Source of the DNA: Natrinema sp. CBA1119 | Lineage (GTDB): Archaea > Halobacteriota > Halobacteria > Halobacteriales > Natrialbaceae | Length of the DNA: 64,000 nt | Assembly: GCF_002572525.1 (NCBI RefSeq) | Contig: NZ_PDBS01000001.1 | Coordinates: 1,488,001 to 1,552,000 of the forward strand | Direction: 5' to 3' | Shown: piece after piece, positions 8,691-18,002 of the stretch | Layout: the number at the start of each line of letters is the position of its first letter | Position numbering within the stretch: position 1 is the first letter of the stretch | Position numbers and translations under genes: made by a program | Notes under the pieces: generated by a model | The model's input: only the letters and a program-made list of their open reading frames with translations | Databases searched by the model: none | What the model was told of the DNA's origin: nothing

Positions 8691-8789
8691 ATGAACGAAC
8701 GCACTCCGCGTCCCGTCGATCGAGTCGACATCGATCGACACCGATGGTCCCGCGTCCGAACGATCGACCGCTCGAGGCAGGTGAGATGA
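8691..8789 (+). CDS. Possible 32-aa upstream (leader) ORF
   Basis: ATG at 8691, 33 codons including the stop, product MNERTPRPVDRVDIDRHRW... It is preceded by a well-placed TATA box and by GGAGG 9 bp upstream. Its stop overlaps the next ATG as ATGA, the usual sign of translational coupling. The peptide is very Arg-rich, unlike normal haloarchaeal proteins, so it is more likely a regulatory leader than a functional protein. It could also be chance. Confidence 0.35.
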   Translation: MNERTPRPVDRVDIDRHRWSRVRTIDRSRQVR

Positions 8790-9079
8790 TGCTGGAGCAC
8801 GCCCTCCTCCCCTTACAGACCGACGCAGGCGACCTGATGATGTACTATCTCATCGGGGCGTTGGTCCTCCTCCTCATCACGATCGGCGTCGCCTACTGGG
8901 TTTACAAGGACGCCTCGAAGCGGGCGAACAACGAACTCTTGTGGACGATCGGCGTTGCCGGACTCCTCTTCCTCTTTCCACCGCTGGGGATTATCGCCCT
9001 CATCATCTACGTCGTTATCCGCAGTGACGTGACGAGCGGGGAACCGTCACAAGACGGAGCGGTCAGTAGCGAGTGGTAG
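8786..9079 (+). CDS. Small two-span membrane protein (PLDc_N-like)
   Basis: 97 residues with two strong hydrophobic spans (about 20-38 and 50-72) joined by the charged segment YKDASKRANNE. This arrangement resembles the phospholipase-D N-terminal-like (PLDc_N) small membrane proteins. The ATG at 8786 overlaps the stop of the 32-aa ORF. An alternative in-frame ATG is at 8744. Function unknown. Confidence 0.7.
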   Translation: MMLEHALLPLQTDAGDLMMYYLIGALVLLLITIGVAYWVYKDASKRANNELLWTIGVAGLLFLFPPLGIIALIIYVVIRSDVTSGEPSQDGAVSSEW

Positions 9080-9166
9080 GAACGTCGCCCGCAATTCGCG
9101 GTCAGTGACCGCTTTCGGGCCGCCGTTGCGCCGAACCTTTTTTGGAGCGTCCGTGGTCGAACGCGC

Positions 9167-9943
9167 ATGGCGACTTCGGGCACGGCCGTCTCCCTTTCAA
9201 ACGTCCGCAAGACCTATCGGATCGGCGAGCCGGTCCACGCCCTCGACGGCGTCTCCCTTGAGGTGCCACGGGGATCCTACACCGCGATCATGGGACCGAG
9301 TGGCTCCGGGAAATCGACGCTGATGAACCTCGTGGGCTGTCTCGATACGCCGACCGAGGGCACGGTCGTCGTGGGGGGTCGCGAGGTCGGGACGCTCGGC
9401 GACCGCGAACGGACCCGACTTCGGGGGACCGAAGTCGGCTTCGTCTTCCAGACGTTCAACCTGATGCCGCGGCTGAACGCCGTCGAGAACGTGGCGTTAC
9501 CGCAGCTGTTCCAGAACGTCGGCCGCTCCGAGCGCCGCGAGCGTGCGCGCGACCTGCTCGAGCGCGTCGGCCTGGCCGATCGGGCCGACCACCTGCCGAA
9601 CGAACTGTCGGGCGGTCAGCGCCAGCGGGTGGCGCTCGCCCGGGCGCTGGTCAACGACCCGGCGATCGTGTTGGCCGACGAGCCGTCGGGGAACCTCGAT
9701 ACCGCCACTGAAGCCGATATTCTGGACCTCTTCGACGAGTTCCACGGCGGCGGGACGACGATGATCGTCGTCACGCACGAGCGCCACGTCGCCGAGCGGG
9801 CCGATCGGATCGTCCACCTGCTCGACGGGAAAATCGAGCGGATCGAGGAACTCAAGGAAAGCGGCGAGTCGCGGATGGGACCGACGACTGACCGCGGATC
9901 GGGACGCGAGGGAAGGCGAAACGGCGGAGGCGACGCCGAATGA
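9167..9943 (+). CDS. MacB/LolD-type ABC transporter ATP-binding protein
   Basis: 258-residue ATPase with Walker A GPSGSGKS near 43-50, signature LSGGQRQR near 146-153, Walker [13 protein letters not shown] near 166-177 and switch His in VTHE. The [10 protein letters not shown] wording places it in the MacB/LolD/FtsE family that drives FtsX-fold permeases mechanically. The hydrophilic tail (residues 225-258) is unusually Gly/Arg-rich. It overlaps the permease gene by 4 bp. A T6 run at 9136-9141 lies at the TATA position. Confidence 0.94.
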   Translation: MATSGTAVSLSNVRKTYRIGEPVHALDGVSLEVPRGSYTAIMGPSGSGKSTLMNLVGCLDTPTEGTVVVGGREVGTLGDRERTRLRGTEVGFVFQTFNLMPRLNAVENVALPQLFQNVGRSERRERARDLLERVGLADRADHLPNELSGGQRQRVALARALVNDPAIVLADEPSGNLDTATEADILDLFDEFHGGGTTMIVVTHERHVAERADRIVHLLDGKIERIEELKESGESRMGPTTDRGSGREGRRNGGGDAE

Positions 9944-11328
9944 ATCCGCTCGAGAGCCTCCGTCTCGCGTGGCGGTCGATCCGCGGCCATCGGCTCCGCT
10001 CGGCGCTGACGACGCTGGGGATCGTGATCGGCATCGCTGCGGTGATCACGTTCGTCACGCTGGGTGCGAGCCTGCAGGCCGGCGTGATCGGTGACATCAG
10101 TCCCGACGATCAGCGCAACGTCTACGGCTGGGCCGCCGAACCCGACACCGAGGGCGGCCCGCTGGCGGGTGCCCAACCCGTCTTCACGCCGGACGATCTC
10201 GCGGCGGTCGAGGACCGCGAGGCGGTCGAGGCGGCCTACGGCTACGCGACGATCCAGACGCAGGCGATCTCGAACGGCGAGGAGCAGGTCGCACAGGGTA
10301 ACGGGTTGATCGCGTCGGGGCAGTCATATATCCGCGAGGAGCGACTGGTCGAGGGGAGGCAGTTCGAAATGAGGGAACGCGAAGCGGTGATCAACCCCGC
10401 GGCGGCGGGCCAGTTCGAGGAGAACGTCAGCGTCGGCGACAACCTGACCGTGACGATACTGGGGGGCCAAGAGACGACCCTCGAGGTGGTCGGCATCACC
10501 GACACCAGCGAGGGGCTGAGCCCGTTCGAGGGGTTCGAGTCCTCGCCGCGGATCTACGTGCCGACGGACCCCTACTACGCGGAACAGGCAGTCGGGCTGG
10601 GATTCGGGGGTGACGGTGAGAGTAACGGCGACGGCGGAGCCGAGAGCGACGGCAACGGGAGCGGTGGCAACGAGAGCAGTGGAAACGAGAGTGGCAGCAA
10701 CGAAAGCGCCAGTAACGGGAGCGGTGACAACGGGGGCGACACGAGCAGCGACGCTCGGTTTTTGGCGATCATCATCGAGGCCGAATCGGCCGACCAGTCC
10801 GATATCGATGCCGCCCGCGAGAGCGCGACCAGCTACCTCGAGAGCGACGCCTCCGACGCGAGCGAGCTCCTGGGCGACGACCTCGAGGTGCAGTTCCGGA
10901 CGAGTACGGAACTGCTCGGCCAGCTTCAGGACGTGCTGGATCTCCTGCGGAACTTCATCGTCGGCATCGCGGCCATCTCCCTGCTCGTCGGCTCGATCGG
11001 GATCGCGAACATCATGCTCGTCAGCGTCACCGAGCGGACCCGCGAGATCGGGATCATGAAAGCCGTCGGCGCGCAGAATCGCGACGTGCTCGGGCTGTTC
11101 CTGACCGAATCGGTGATTCTGGGCGTGATCGGCGCTATCCTGGGAACGGGACTGGGGCTCGTCGGCGGCTATCTCGGAGCGCAGTACGTCGATCTCCCGC
11201 TGGTCTACCCCCTCGAGTACGTCGCGATCGCCATCGCCGTGGGGATACTCGTCGGGGTCCTCGCGGGGCTGTATCCGGCCTGGCGGGCCGCGCGAACGGA
11301 TCCGATCGACGCGCTCAGGTACGAGTGA
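9940..11328 (+). CDS. MacB-type ABC permease (FtsX domain) with a Gly/Ser/Asn insert
   Basis: 462 residues. One membrane span near 20-42 leads into the external MacB_PCD domain, and three C-terminal spans form the FtsX fold with the family motif [12 protein letters not shown] near residues 365-376. Between about 222 and 272 the external domain carries a low-complexity insert rich in Gly, Ser, Asn and Asp that contains several N-x-S sequons (NGS, NES). Family members normally have an ordered domain there. It is co-transcribed with its ATPase (ATGA overlap). The substrate is unknown; lipoprotein or peptide export is typical. Confidence 0.92.
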   Translation: MNPLESLRLAWRSIRGHRLRSALTTLGIVIGIAAVITFVTLGASLQAGVIGDISPDDQRNVYGWAAEPDTEGGPLAGAQPVFTPDDLAAVEDREAVEAAYGYATIQTQAISNGEEQVAQGNGLIASGQSYIREERLVEGRQFEMREREAVINPAAAGQFEENVSVGDNLTVTILGGQETTLEVVGITDTSEGLSPFEGFESSPRIYVPTDPYYAEQAVGLGFGGDGESNGDGGAESDGNGSGGNESSGNESGSNESASNGSGDNGGDTSSDARFLAIIIEAESADQSDIDAARESATSYLESDASDASELLGDDLEVQFRTSTELLGQLQDVLDLLRNFIVGIAAISLLVGSIGIANIMLVSVTERTREIGIMKAVGAQNRDVLGLFLTESVILGVIGAILGTGLGLVGGYLGAQYVDLPLVYPLEYVAIAIAVGILVGVLAGLYPAWRAARTDPIDALRYE

Positions 11329-11346
11329 CGAACGGGACTCGAGGGC

Positions 11347-11916
11347 CTATTTCGGCTCTCGCTCGGAGCCGCGGTCGCGATCCCCGTCCGCGTATCGATC
11401 GTCCTGGCGTCGGCTCGAGTCGCCGCCCTCGAGCGCGGAGTCGGACTCGTGGCCGAACTCGCGGTCTCGAGTCGCCGTCGAATCGGACGTGCGAGATCCG
11501 TCCGCCGAGTTCGTTTCGAATCCGACCGTTTCCCGGGTTCGGCGGTGGCTGTCGGGATACTCCCGCGCGAGGTACGCCCCCAGATACCCGCCGAGCAGCG
11601 ACAGCCCGACGGTGTAGAGGAGGATGAAGGCCCCGACGCCAAGGATCACGAGCGCGAACAGGGCGACCCCTTCGACGGGGACGCCACCGGCGAGTCCGAG
11701 GCTCAGAAAGCCGAAGAGGAGGAACCCGATCCCCGCGATGGGGAGGAACGCGATCGCTCCGGCCAGCGCGCCCGCGACCGCGCCCGCTCGTTCGTCCGGT
11801 CCCTCGAGGAATCCCGCGACGGCCCCGCCGAGGACGGGCGAGAAGGGGATAAACGAGAGGACGACGCCGATGATAGCGCCGATACCCGCGTTGACGATCG
11901 TTCGGCTCCGAACCAT
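11347..11916 (-). CDS. DUF5518-like membrane protein
   Basis: 189 residues starting MVRSRTIVNAG, with about four hydrophobic, Gly/Ala-rich spans between residues 8 and 125 (for example IGVVLSFIPFSPVLGG and FLLFGFLSLGLAGG). A 60-residue charged Ser/Asp/Arg tail follows. The pattern matches the haloarchaeal DUF5518 family of small membrane proteins as I remember it. The ATG at 11916 was chosen because the upstream in-frame extension is Arg/Ser-rich shadow. Convergent with the MacB permease, 18 bp away. Confidence 0.72.
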   Translation of the reverse strand: MVRSRTIVNAGIGAIIGVVLSFIPFSPVLGGAVAGFLEGPDERAGAVAGALAGAIAFLPIAGIGFLLFGFLSLGLAGGVPVEGVALFALVILGVGAFILLYTVGLSLLGGYLGAYLAREYPDSHRRTRETVGFETNSADGSRTSDSTATRDREFGHESDSALEGGDSSRRQDDRYADGDRDRGSEREPK

Positions 11917-12001
11917 ACCGAACCAAAGGGTAGCAGAGAGAAAAGTGTCGGTGGTCAAACGGTGTCTGCCGTCGGTGCGCGAATCGTGTCGGGAGACGGT
12001 C

Positions 12002-13114
12002 TCAGTCGTCGGCGTTCGAACTCGGCTCTTCGAACGTCGTCTCCGTCTCTCCGGGATCGGTCGACGGCTCCTCGGGCCCCTCTTCCATGAGTTCGGTGAA
12101 CGTGGCGTCGCTGTCGGCGACCTCGTCGGCGAGCAGATCGACGGCTTCCACGAAGACGGCAACGATCAGCGGACCGACGACGACGCCGATCGCGCCGAGG
12201 GTGAAGAGCCCGCCAGTGAAGCCCACGAAGTAGAGGCTGCCGGAAAAGCCGGCCGACCGTCTGGCGAGTCGCGGGCGGACGGCGACATCGGGGAGCCAGG
12301 CGATGAGACCGAGGCCGAGTACGCCGATCAGCGTCGCCGCGACGAGGTCGCCGACAGCGACGTGATAAAGCGTGATCGGAACGACGAGCATGCTCGGGCC
12401 GATGATCGGAACGAACTGTAAGACCGCGGCGGCGATCGCCAGCGTCATCGCCGCCTCGTAGCCCAGGGCCCAGAACAACGGGTATGCGACGGCGAGTGTC
12501 GCAAGCGATGTCGCCAGCTGCAGGACGTAGATGGCGTACAGCGTCTCGCGGGCTCGTCGTGCGAGCGCGTAGACGATATCCCGATAGTCGTGTGGAACCG
12601 GTGCGATGGCGGCCCGGCCCGCCTCACTGCCCTTGAGTAGCAGTCCGAACAGAAGCACAACGAATAGCGCGAACTTTATCGCGAGCACCGGCAGCTCCAG
12701 CGCGAACGAGGTCGCGGCCCCGCTGAGGAAGTCGAGGACGGAAGACTGTACTTGACCGGCTTCGATCGCATACGTCATCCCGAAAACGGACACCGACGGC
12801 TCCCGCGGCAGCGACGCGACGAGGTCGACGACCTGCTCGAGTCGAACGTAGAGCGCGATGACCAACGGTGAGAAAACGGCGACCGCGCTTACGAAGCCGA
12901 TCAGGGTCGCCGCGAGCGCGCCGGTCCACTCGGTGAGCCCGCGTCTGACGAGCCAGCCTTGGACCGGCATGAGGACGTACGCGACGGTGAGGGCGAAGAG
13001 GATGGTTCCGAGTACCTCGAGCAGAATAGCGCCGGTCACGACGCCGAGCGCGACGACGACTCCTGCGAGTACGTACGGACGGCGTCTGTCCGCGCGCGCA
13101 TTCTGTGTCGACAT
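12002..13114 (-). CDS. AI-2E family transporter-like membrane protein
   Basis: 370 residues starting MSTQNARADRRRPYV. It has the AI-2E/YhhQ-type layout: hydrophobic spans near 16-50, an amphipathic region, then a C-terminal bundle containing FVPIIGPSMLVVPI and the late GVVVGPLIVAVF segment that are typical of the family. The tail after about 330 is acidic and probably disordered. Despite the family name, the transported substrate in archaea is unknown. An in-frame extension beyond 13114 is not coding-like. Confidence 0.88.
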   Translation of the reverse strand: MSTQNARADRRRPYVLAGVVVALGVVTGAILLEVLGTILFALTVAYVLMPVQGWLVRRGLTEWTGALAATLIGFVSAVAVFSPLVIALYVRLEQVVDLVASLPREPSVSVFGMTYAIEAGQVQSSVLDFLSGAATSFALELPVLAIKFALFVVLLFGLLLKGSEAGRAAIAPVPHDYRDIVYALARRARETLYAIYVLQLATSLATLAVAYPLFWALGYEAAMTLAIAAAVLQFVPIIGPSMLVVPITLYHVAVGDLVAATLIGVLGLGLIAWLPDVAVRPRLARRSAGFSGSLYFVGFTGGLFTLGAIGVVVGPLIVAVFVEAVDLLADEVADSDATFTELMEEGPEEPSTDPGETETTFEEPSSNADD

Positions 13115-13202
13115 TCCCGTCACAGCCGTGACTATCACCCGGCGGACAAAGTCTTTCGGCTCAAGCGATCCCGTCGAAGCGGACCGTCGACCGATCAAGA
13201 GC

Positions 13203-13208
13203 CTTAAG
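13203..13208 (+). promoter_or_regulatory. TATA box for the thiBPQ operon
   Basis: CTTAAG about 28 bp before the ATG at 13233, giving leaderless spacing. It lies in the 118-bp divergent spacer shared with the AI-2E gene. I saw no TPP-riboswitch core (CTGAGA ... ACCTGA) in that spacer. Confidence 0.65.
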
Positions 13209-13232
13209 ACAACCCAGTGCAACCACCGGGTA

Positions 13233-14351
13233 ATGAAACGACGAACGTTCGTCGGCGCAGTCGGTGGGAGCGCCGTCGCCGGCATCGCCGGCTGTTTGAC
13301 TCGCGACGGAGAGAACGGCGACCCCGCCAACGACGGCGATCCCGAGCCGGACGATCTGGACCTCGAAGGGGAGTTGCAGGTCGCGACGTACGAGACGATG
13401 GTCGACGGCGAGGGCACGGCCGGCCCGTGGCTCAAGGAGGCGTTTGAGAAGGAATACCCCGACGCCGAACTGACGTGGACCGTTCCGAACAACGCCATCA
13501 ACGACTACATCGATCGCGAACGGCAGAACGCCGACATCGATGCCGACGTCTATCTCGGAGCGAACGTCGACGACCTCGTCCGAATCGATGATACCCTCGA
13601 CGACGGCGGCCTCCTCCGCAAGCTCAACGTCGACCGGATCGACAACGCCGAGCGGATCCGCGACGGGCTCGAGATGGGCGACCCTCACGGGCGGGTCCTC
13701 CCCTACGACACTGGCTACATCTGTCTGGTCTACGACGAAACCGTCGTCGACGAACCCGAGACGCTCGACGACCTGACCGAACCGGCCTACGAGGACGCGT
13801 TGCTCGCCCAGAACGCCCAGAGTGCGGACTCGGGACAGGCCTTTCTGCTGTGGACGATCGACGCCTACGGCGAGGACGGATATCTCGACTACTGGCGCGC
13901 TCTCGACGAGAACGGCGTTCGTATCCTCGACAGCTGGGATGAGTCCTATACCGCCTCCTACATGAACGGAGAACGGCCGATGGTCGTCTCCTACTCGACC
14001 GATCAGGTGTTCGCCAACGAGTACGACTACGATATGAGCCGTCACCAGATCGCGTTCCCGAACGATCAGGGGTACGCCAACCCCGAGGGGATGGGGATCT
14101 TCGAGGGCACGTCCGAACTCGATCTCGCATACGAATTCCTCAACTTCGCCCTCTCGAGCGAGTCTCAGGCCGTCATCGCCCAGCGCAACGTCCAGTTCCC
14201 GGCCGTCGAATCGGAGTACGTCGACCTCGACGAGGAGTTCGACCAGTACGCACACGTGCCGCCGGAGGCGGTGACGATCGGCTACGACGACCTCCGGGGC
14301 AACCTCAACGGCTGGGTCGAAGACTGGGCGCGCGAATTCGCCGGCCAGTAG
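13233..14351 (+). CDS. thiB: Thiamine-type ABC transporter substrate-binding lipoprotein
   Basis: 372 residues. The N terminus MKRRTFVG is a twin-arginine signal and the lipobox GIAGC puts the lipid-modified Cys at residue 21, so the protein is exported folded and anchored outside the cell. An acidic linker (22-45) precedes a two-lobed type-2 binding domain of the TbpA/ThiB family (LQVATYETM..., DTGYICLVYD, WDESYTASYMNGE, QGYANPEGMGIFEGT). It is first in a three-gene operon with permease and ATPase. The specificity for thiamine is inferred from family resemblance; iron or another small ligand is a less likely alternative. Confidence 0.82.
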   Translation: MKRRTFVGAVGGSAVAGIAGCLTRDGENGDPANDGDPEPDDLDLEGELQVATYETMVDGEGTAGPWLKEAFEKEYPDAELTWTVPNNAINDYIDRERQNADIDADVYLGANVDDLVRIDDTLDDGGLLRKLNVDRIDNAERIRDGLEMGDPHGRVLPYDTGYICLVYDETVVDEPETLDDLTEPAYEDALLAQNAQSADSGQAFLLWTIDAYGEDGYLDYWRALDENGVRILDSWDESYTASYMNGERPMVVSYSTDQVFANEYDYDMSRHQIAFPNDQGYANPEGMGIFEGTSELDLAYEFLNFALSSESQAVIAQRNVQFPAVESEYVDLDEEFDQYAHVPPEAVTIGYDDLRGNLNGWVEDWAREFAGQ

Positions 14352-14355
14352 GCCC

Positions 14356-16269
14356 GTGTCTCGACCGGAACGGTCCGAGCGGGGAGCCGGACTTCGACGG
14401 CGATCCGCCACCGCTCGCCGCTGGCTCGAGCGCCGCGCGCTCGCCCTGACGGCGCTCGCGACAGCTGCCGTCCTCGCCGTCATGCTCTACTTCCCGGTCG
14501 GCGTCGTCTTCGTCAACGCCGTCTTCGACGACGGCACAGCGACCCTCGCGTTCTTCCGCGCGGTCCTCACCGACCCGTTCTATTTCGGGGTGCTCGCGGA
14601 CGTTTTCGCAGAGCCGCTGGCGGTGAGAACGCACCTCGAGTCGCTCGTCGGCTGGCTGACGGCCGTCTCGATCACGGTGTCGCTCGAGTACCCGCTCCCC
14701 GGAATTCCGCTGCCGGTACCGTGGCCGAGTTTCGAGCTCCCGGCGTTTCGCAAGGGGTTGTTCGGCTTTACGGCCTATCAGGCCGCGCTGTCGACGATCG
14801 CGAGTCTCGCCCTGGGACTACCCGCCGCGTACGTCCTCGCGAACTACGAGTTCCGCGGTCGACGGACGCTGCGCTCGCTGACGATCCTCCCCTTCGTCCT
14901 GCCGGGAATCATGGTCGCCGTCGGCTTCTACGCGATGTTCGGACGGACGGGGACGCTCAACCAGCTCCTCGCGATCGGCGGACTCGGGCCGTTCCCGTTC
15001 ATCGAGTGGAACCCGCTCGCGATCGTGATCGTCGCTCACGCGTTCTACAACGCGCCGCTGGTGGCCCGCGTCACCGTCGCCGCCTGGGAGTCCGTCGACG
15101 TTCGGGCCGGCGAAACCGCTCGCAGTCTCGGGGCGAGTCCCCGCCGGGCGTTTCGCGACATCGTCGTGCCGCAGCTCCTGCCGGCCGTCATGACCGGCGC
15201 GCTGTTGACCTTCATCTTCACGTTCATGACGTTCCCCATCGTCCTCGCGCTGGGCGGCCTGCAGCTCGCGACCGTCGAGGTCTGGATCTACGATCGCGTT
15301 CGACAGCTCGCCTACGCCGAGGCCGCGACGCTCGCGATCCTCGAGACGGTGCTCTCGCTCGCCCTGACCTACGCCTACCTCCGGTACGAGTCCGCTCGAT
15401 CCGGGCTGGCTCGAGGGGCCACTGCACCCTCTCGAACCCCGCTCTTTCCGGATCTCCGGACGGCGCTCTCACCGCGCAGACTGGCGATCATCGGGTATGG
15501 ACTCGTCACCGTCGTCGTCTTCGTGGGCCCGATGGCGAGTCTCGTCCTGGGGAGCGTGACCGACGGAAGCGGGTTCACGCTTCGCCACTACGCGTTCCTG
15601 CTCGAGCGCCAGCTCGAGGGAGCCGACTACCAGACGCTGCCGTGGATCGCGATCCGGAACTCGCTCGTCTTCGGGGTCGCGACGTTGGTCGTCGCCGTGC
15701 CGATGGGCGTGGTCGTCTCGGTGGTGACGGTCCGCGCGGGCCGGGGCGGAGCGATCGTCGATACCCTGGCGATGCTCCCGCTGGCGGTCAGCGGCGTCGT
15801 CTTCGGAATCGGCCTGCTACAGGGCCTCGTCTTCGGCATTCCGCTGCCCGGCGGCTGGCGATTCCAGGTGACGGGCGCGGTCGCGATCGTCGCCGCCCAC
15901 GCCGTCGCGGCCTATCCCTTCGTCACGCGCAACGTCTCGCCGCTGCTCGCGAATCTCGATCCCGCAATGGTCGAGTCCGCTCGAGCGCTCGGAGCCTCCC
16001 GATATCGTGCGCTCCGAGACGTCGAGCTCCCGCTGGTGGCCAGCGGCATCGTCGCCGGAGCCGCCTTCGCCTTCGCTATCTCGATCGGGGAGTTCTCTTC
16101 GACGGTGATTTTGGCCAGCGGCAGCGAGGCGTACACCATGCCCGTCGCCGTCGAGCGCTATCTCGGTCGCCGCTCCGGCCCCGCGATCGCCATGGGGACG
16201 GTGCTGTTGGGCGTCACGGCCGCGAGCTTCGTCGTCGTCGACCGCGTCGGCGGGAGGTTCGAGCGATGA
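14356..16269 (+). CDS. thiP: Thiamine-type ABC transporter permease (two fused BPD domains)
   Basis: 637-residue fused permease with two copies of the binding-protein-dependent transport domain. The EAA-like loops are visible as AGETARSLGASPRRAFRDI (around residue 255) and VESARALGASRYRALRDVELP (around 540). About twelve membrane spans are expected. The GTG at 14356 lies 4 bp after the thiB stop and starts a basic cytoplasmic leader before the first span. The gene overlaps thiQ by 4 bp. The duplicated architecture is that of ThiP/FbpB-type permeases, which is consistent with the neighbour's assignment. Confidence 0.88.
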   Translation: MSRPERSERGAGLRRRSATARRWLERRALALTALATAAVLAVMLYFPVGVVFVNAVFDDGTATLAFFRAVLTDPFYFGVLADVFAEPLAVRTHLESLVGWLTAVSITVSLEYPLPGIPLPVPWPSFELPAFRKGLFGFTAYQAALSTIASLALGLPAAYVLANYEFRGRRTLRSLTILPFVLPGIMVAVGFYAMFGRTGTLNQLLAIGGLGPFPFIEWNPLAIVIVAHAFYNAPLVARVTVAAWESVDVRAGETARSLGASPRRAFRDIVVPQLLPAVMTGALLTFIFTFMTFPIVLALGGLQLATVEVWIYDRVRQLAYAEAATLAILETVLSLALTYAYLRYESARSGLARGATAPSRTPLFPDLRTALSPRRLAIIGYGLVTVVVFVGPMASLVLGSVTDGSGFTLRHYAFLLERQLEGADYQTLPWIAIRNSLVFGVATLVVAVPMGVVVSVVTVRAGRGGAIVDTLAMLPLAVSGVVFGIGLLQGLVFGIPLPGGWRFQVTGAVAIVAAHAVAAYPFVTRNVSPLLANLDPAMVESARALGASRYRALRDVELPLVASGIVAGAAFAFAISIGEFSSTVILASGSEAYTMPVAVERYLGRRSGPAIAMGTVLLGVTAASFVVVDRVGGRFER

Positions 16270-17312
16270 CCGGCCTCCGCCTCGAGAACGTTTCGAAGGT
16301 CTACGGTGCGGACGATACCGGAACCGTCGCGCTCGAGGGCGTCGATCTGACGGTTCGCGACGGGGAGTTCTTCACCCTCGTCGGCCCCTCCGGGTGCGGA
16401 AAGACGACCACGCTGCGGACGATCGCCGGATTCGAGGAGCCGACCGAGGGAACCGTCCGCTTCGACGGTCGGGAGATGGCGGGCGTCCCGCCCGAACAAC
16501 GGGATGTCGGCGTCGTCTTCCAGAGCTACGCGCTGTTTCCACACATGAACGTCTCCGAAAACGTCGGCTACGGCCTCCAGTTTCGTGAGCCGCCCGACGG
16601 ACTGTCGGTCGACGAACGCGTCGCCGAACTACTCGAGCTGGTCGATCTCGAGGGGATGGGTGACCGAAGCCCCGACCAACTGTCCGGGGGCCAGCAACAG
16701 CGGGTGGCACTGGCTCGAGCGCTCGCGCCGGCTCCGGATCTGCTCGTGCTCGACGAGCCGATGAGCGCGCTCGACGCCCAGCTCCGGGAGTCGCTGCGCC
16801 GACAGATCAAACGGATTCAGTCCGACCTCGAGATCACGACCGTCTACGTCACCCACGATCAGGCGGAGGCGCTGGCGATCTCGGATCGGCTCGCGGTCAT
16901 GAACGGCGGCCGCGTCGAGCAGGTCGGCCGACCGCAGGAGATCTATCGCGAACCCGAAACGCGGTTCGTCGCGGAGTTCGTCGGCGACAACAACGTCTTC
17001 GACGGCGAGGTCCGGAGCCGCGAGGGCGAGTACGCGCGGGTCGAGGTCGACGGCGAGCGGTTCGCGCTGCCCGCGCCCGACGGAACCGATCGGTTCGCCT
17101 TCTGCGTGCGGCCAGGCGCGCTCTCGCAGTCCGCGGAGCGAAACCGGCTGACGGTAAGCGTCGAGACCAGCGAATTTCTCGGCGAAACCGTCCGCGTCAA
17201 CGGTCGATGGAACGGTGGGCGGATCGTCCTCCGACTTCCCACGGTTCCCGACCGCGACGAACTGACGGTCGGGTTCGACCCCGACGACGCACACGTCGTC
17301 GATTCGCATTGA
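16266..17312 (+). CDS. thiQ: Thiamine-type ABC transporter ATP-binding protein
   Basis: 348 residues. Walker A GPSGCGKT near 40-47, signature LSGGQQQR near 139-146, Walker B LLVLDEPMSALD near 159-170 and switch His in VTHDQAEAL. The last 110 residues form the TOBE-type regulatory domain of the MalK/PotA/CysA group. It is the third gene of the operon, coupled to the permease by ATGA. The domain layout fits an importer ATPase. Confidence 0.9.
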   Translation: MTGLRLENVSKVYGADDTGTVALEGVDLTVRDGEFFTLVGPSGCGKTTTLRTIAGFEEPTEGTVRFDGREMAGVPPEQRDVGVVFQSYALFPHMNVSENVGYGLQFREPPDGLSVDERVAELLELVDLEGMGDRSPDQLSGGQQQRVALARALAPAPDLLVLDEPMSALDAQLRESLRRQIKRIQSDLEITTVYVTHDQAEALAISDRLAVMNGGRVEQVGRPQEIYREPETRFVAEFVGDNNVFDGEVRSREGEYARVEVDGERFALPAPDGTDRFAFCVRPGALSQSAERNRLTVSVETSEFLGETVRVNGRWNGGRIVLRLPTVPDRDELTVGFDPDDAHVVDSH

Positions 17313-17411
17313 GAACCGTCGTCGGTCGTCTCGGCCGCCGCGGAAAATCGTCTCGGCCGGCCCGGAACACGCAAGCGGCCCTCTTTCACGACAGTCGTGG
17401 TACCACTCCGC

Positions 17412-17723
17412 ATGAGAGTTACTCGACAGCTCCGGATCGGCCTCGAGCAGAGCGAGGTAGCGGTCGGCACCGAGTTCGCCGTCCGCGTCCGCGATAACCG
17501 ACGACGGCCCGTCGAGGGAGCCGTCGTTACGACCGAAACGAAGTCGGTACGGACGGACGAGCGGGGGCTGTGTCGGCTGCGGTTCGATTCGCCCGGGTTC
17601 TGGAAACTCACGGCGGCGAAATCTCCAAGCGACCGCGTGGCGTACAACCCTGCCTCAGCGCTCGTTCGAGTGGTGCCGAACGCGGCCGCACTCCGTCCGT
17701 ATCGACCCGCAATCTCTCGGTGA
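17412..17723 (+). CDS. Small beta-sandwich (carboxypeptidase-regulatory-like) protein
   Basis: 103 residues beginning MRVTRQLRIGLEQSEV. The central part (VAVGTEFAVRVRDNRRRPVEGAVVTTETKS...TDERGLCRLRF) has the strand pattern of carboxypeptidase regulatory-like or Ig-like domains, with the characteristic 'PVEGAVV...T-ERG' wording. No signal peptide is visible, so it may be cytosolic. The ATG at 17412 is preferred to an in-frame GTG five codons upstream. Function unknown. Confidence 0.65.
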   Translation: MRVTRQLRIGLEQSEVAVGTEFAVRVRDNRRRPVEGAVVTTETKSVRTDERGLCRLRFDSPGFWKLTAAKSPSDRVAYNPASALVRVVPNAAALRPYRPAISR

Positions 17724-17804
17724 CGGCTCCGTGAGCGGTCCCGTCTGCAGACGGACGGTAGTGGCTGCCACAGTGTTATCCCGCCAGCGACCGTATCCGA
17801 TCCG

Positions 17805-17996
17805 ATGGCAGACTCCAAAGACAGCCGAGACAAGCAGGCCGACGACGCGGAGAAGCGCCAGCGCGAACAGGAACTGGACGAAGCACTCGAGCGCGGCGAC
17901 GAGGACGAACCGACGGACGAGGACGAAGCCGAACTGGACGATTCCGAGCTGGCTGACGAAGAGTCTACCGAGGAGAGCGGCGAGGCCGAGGAGTGA
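17805..17996 (+). CDS. Small highly acidic protein (63 aa)
   Basis: 63 residues, more than half Asp/Glu in the C-terminal two thirds, with a basic/helical N terminus (MADSKDSRDKQADDAEKR). It is almost certainly disordered or a single charged helix. Proteins of this type are common in haloarchaea and usually annotated as hypothetical. It ends 6 bp before the convergent SLC13 permease gene. Confidence 0.6.
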   Translation: MADSKDSRDKQADDAEKRQREQELDEALERGDEDEPTDEDEAELDDSELADEESTEESGEAEE

Positions 17997-18002
17997 GAGT
18001 CG

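Noticed and set aside
13115-13232. TPP riboswitch upstream of thiB
   Set aside because: The conserved thi-box cores are not present and the transcript appears leaderless.
14721-17312. 863-codon reading that includes thiQ
   Set aside because: Upstream part is the +1 shadow of thiP; thiQ starts at 16266.
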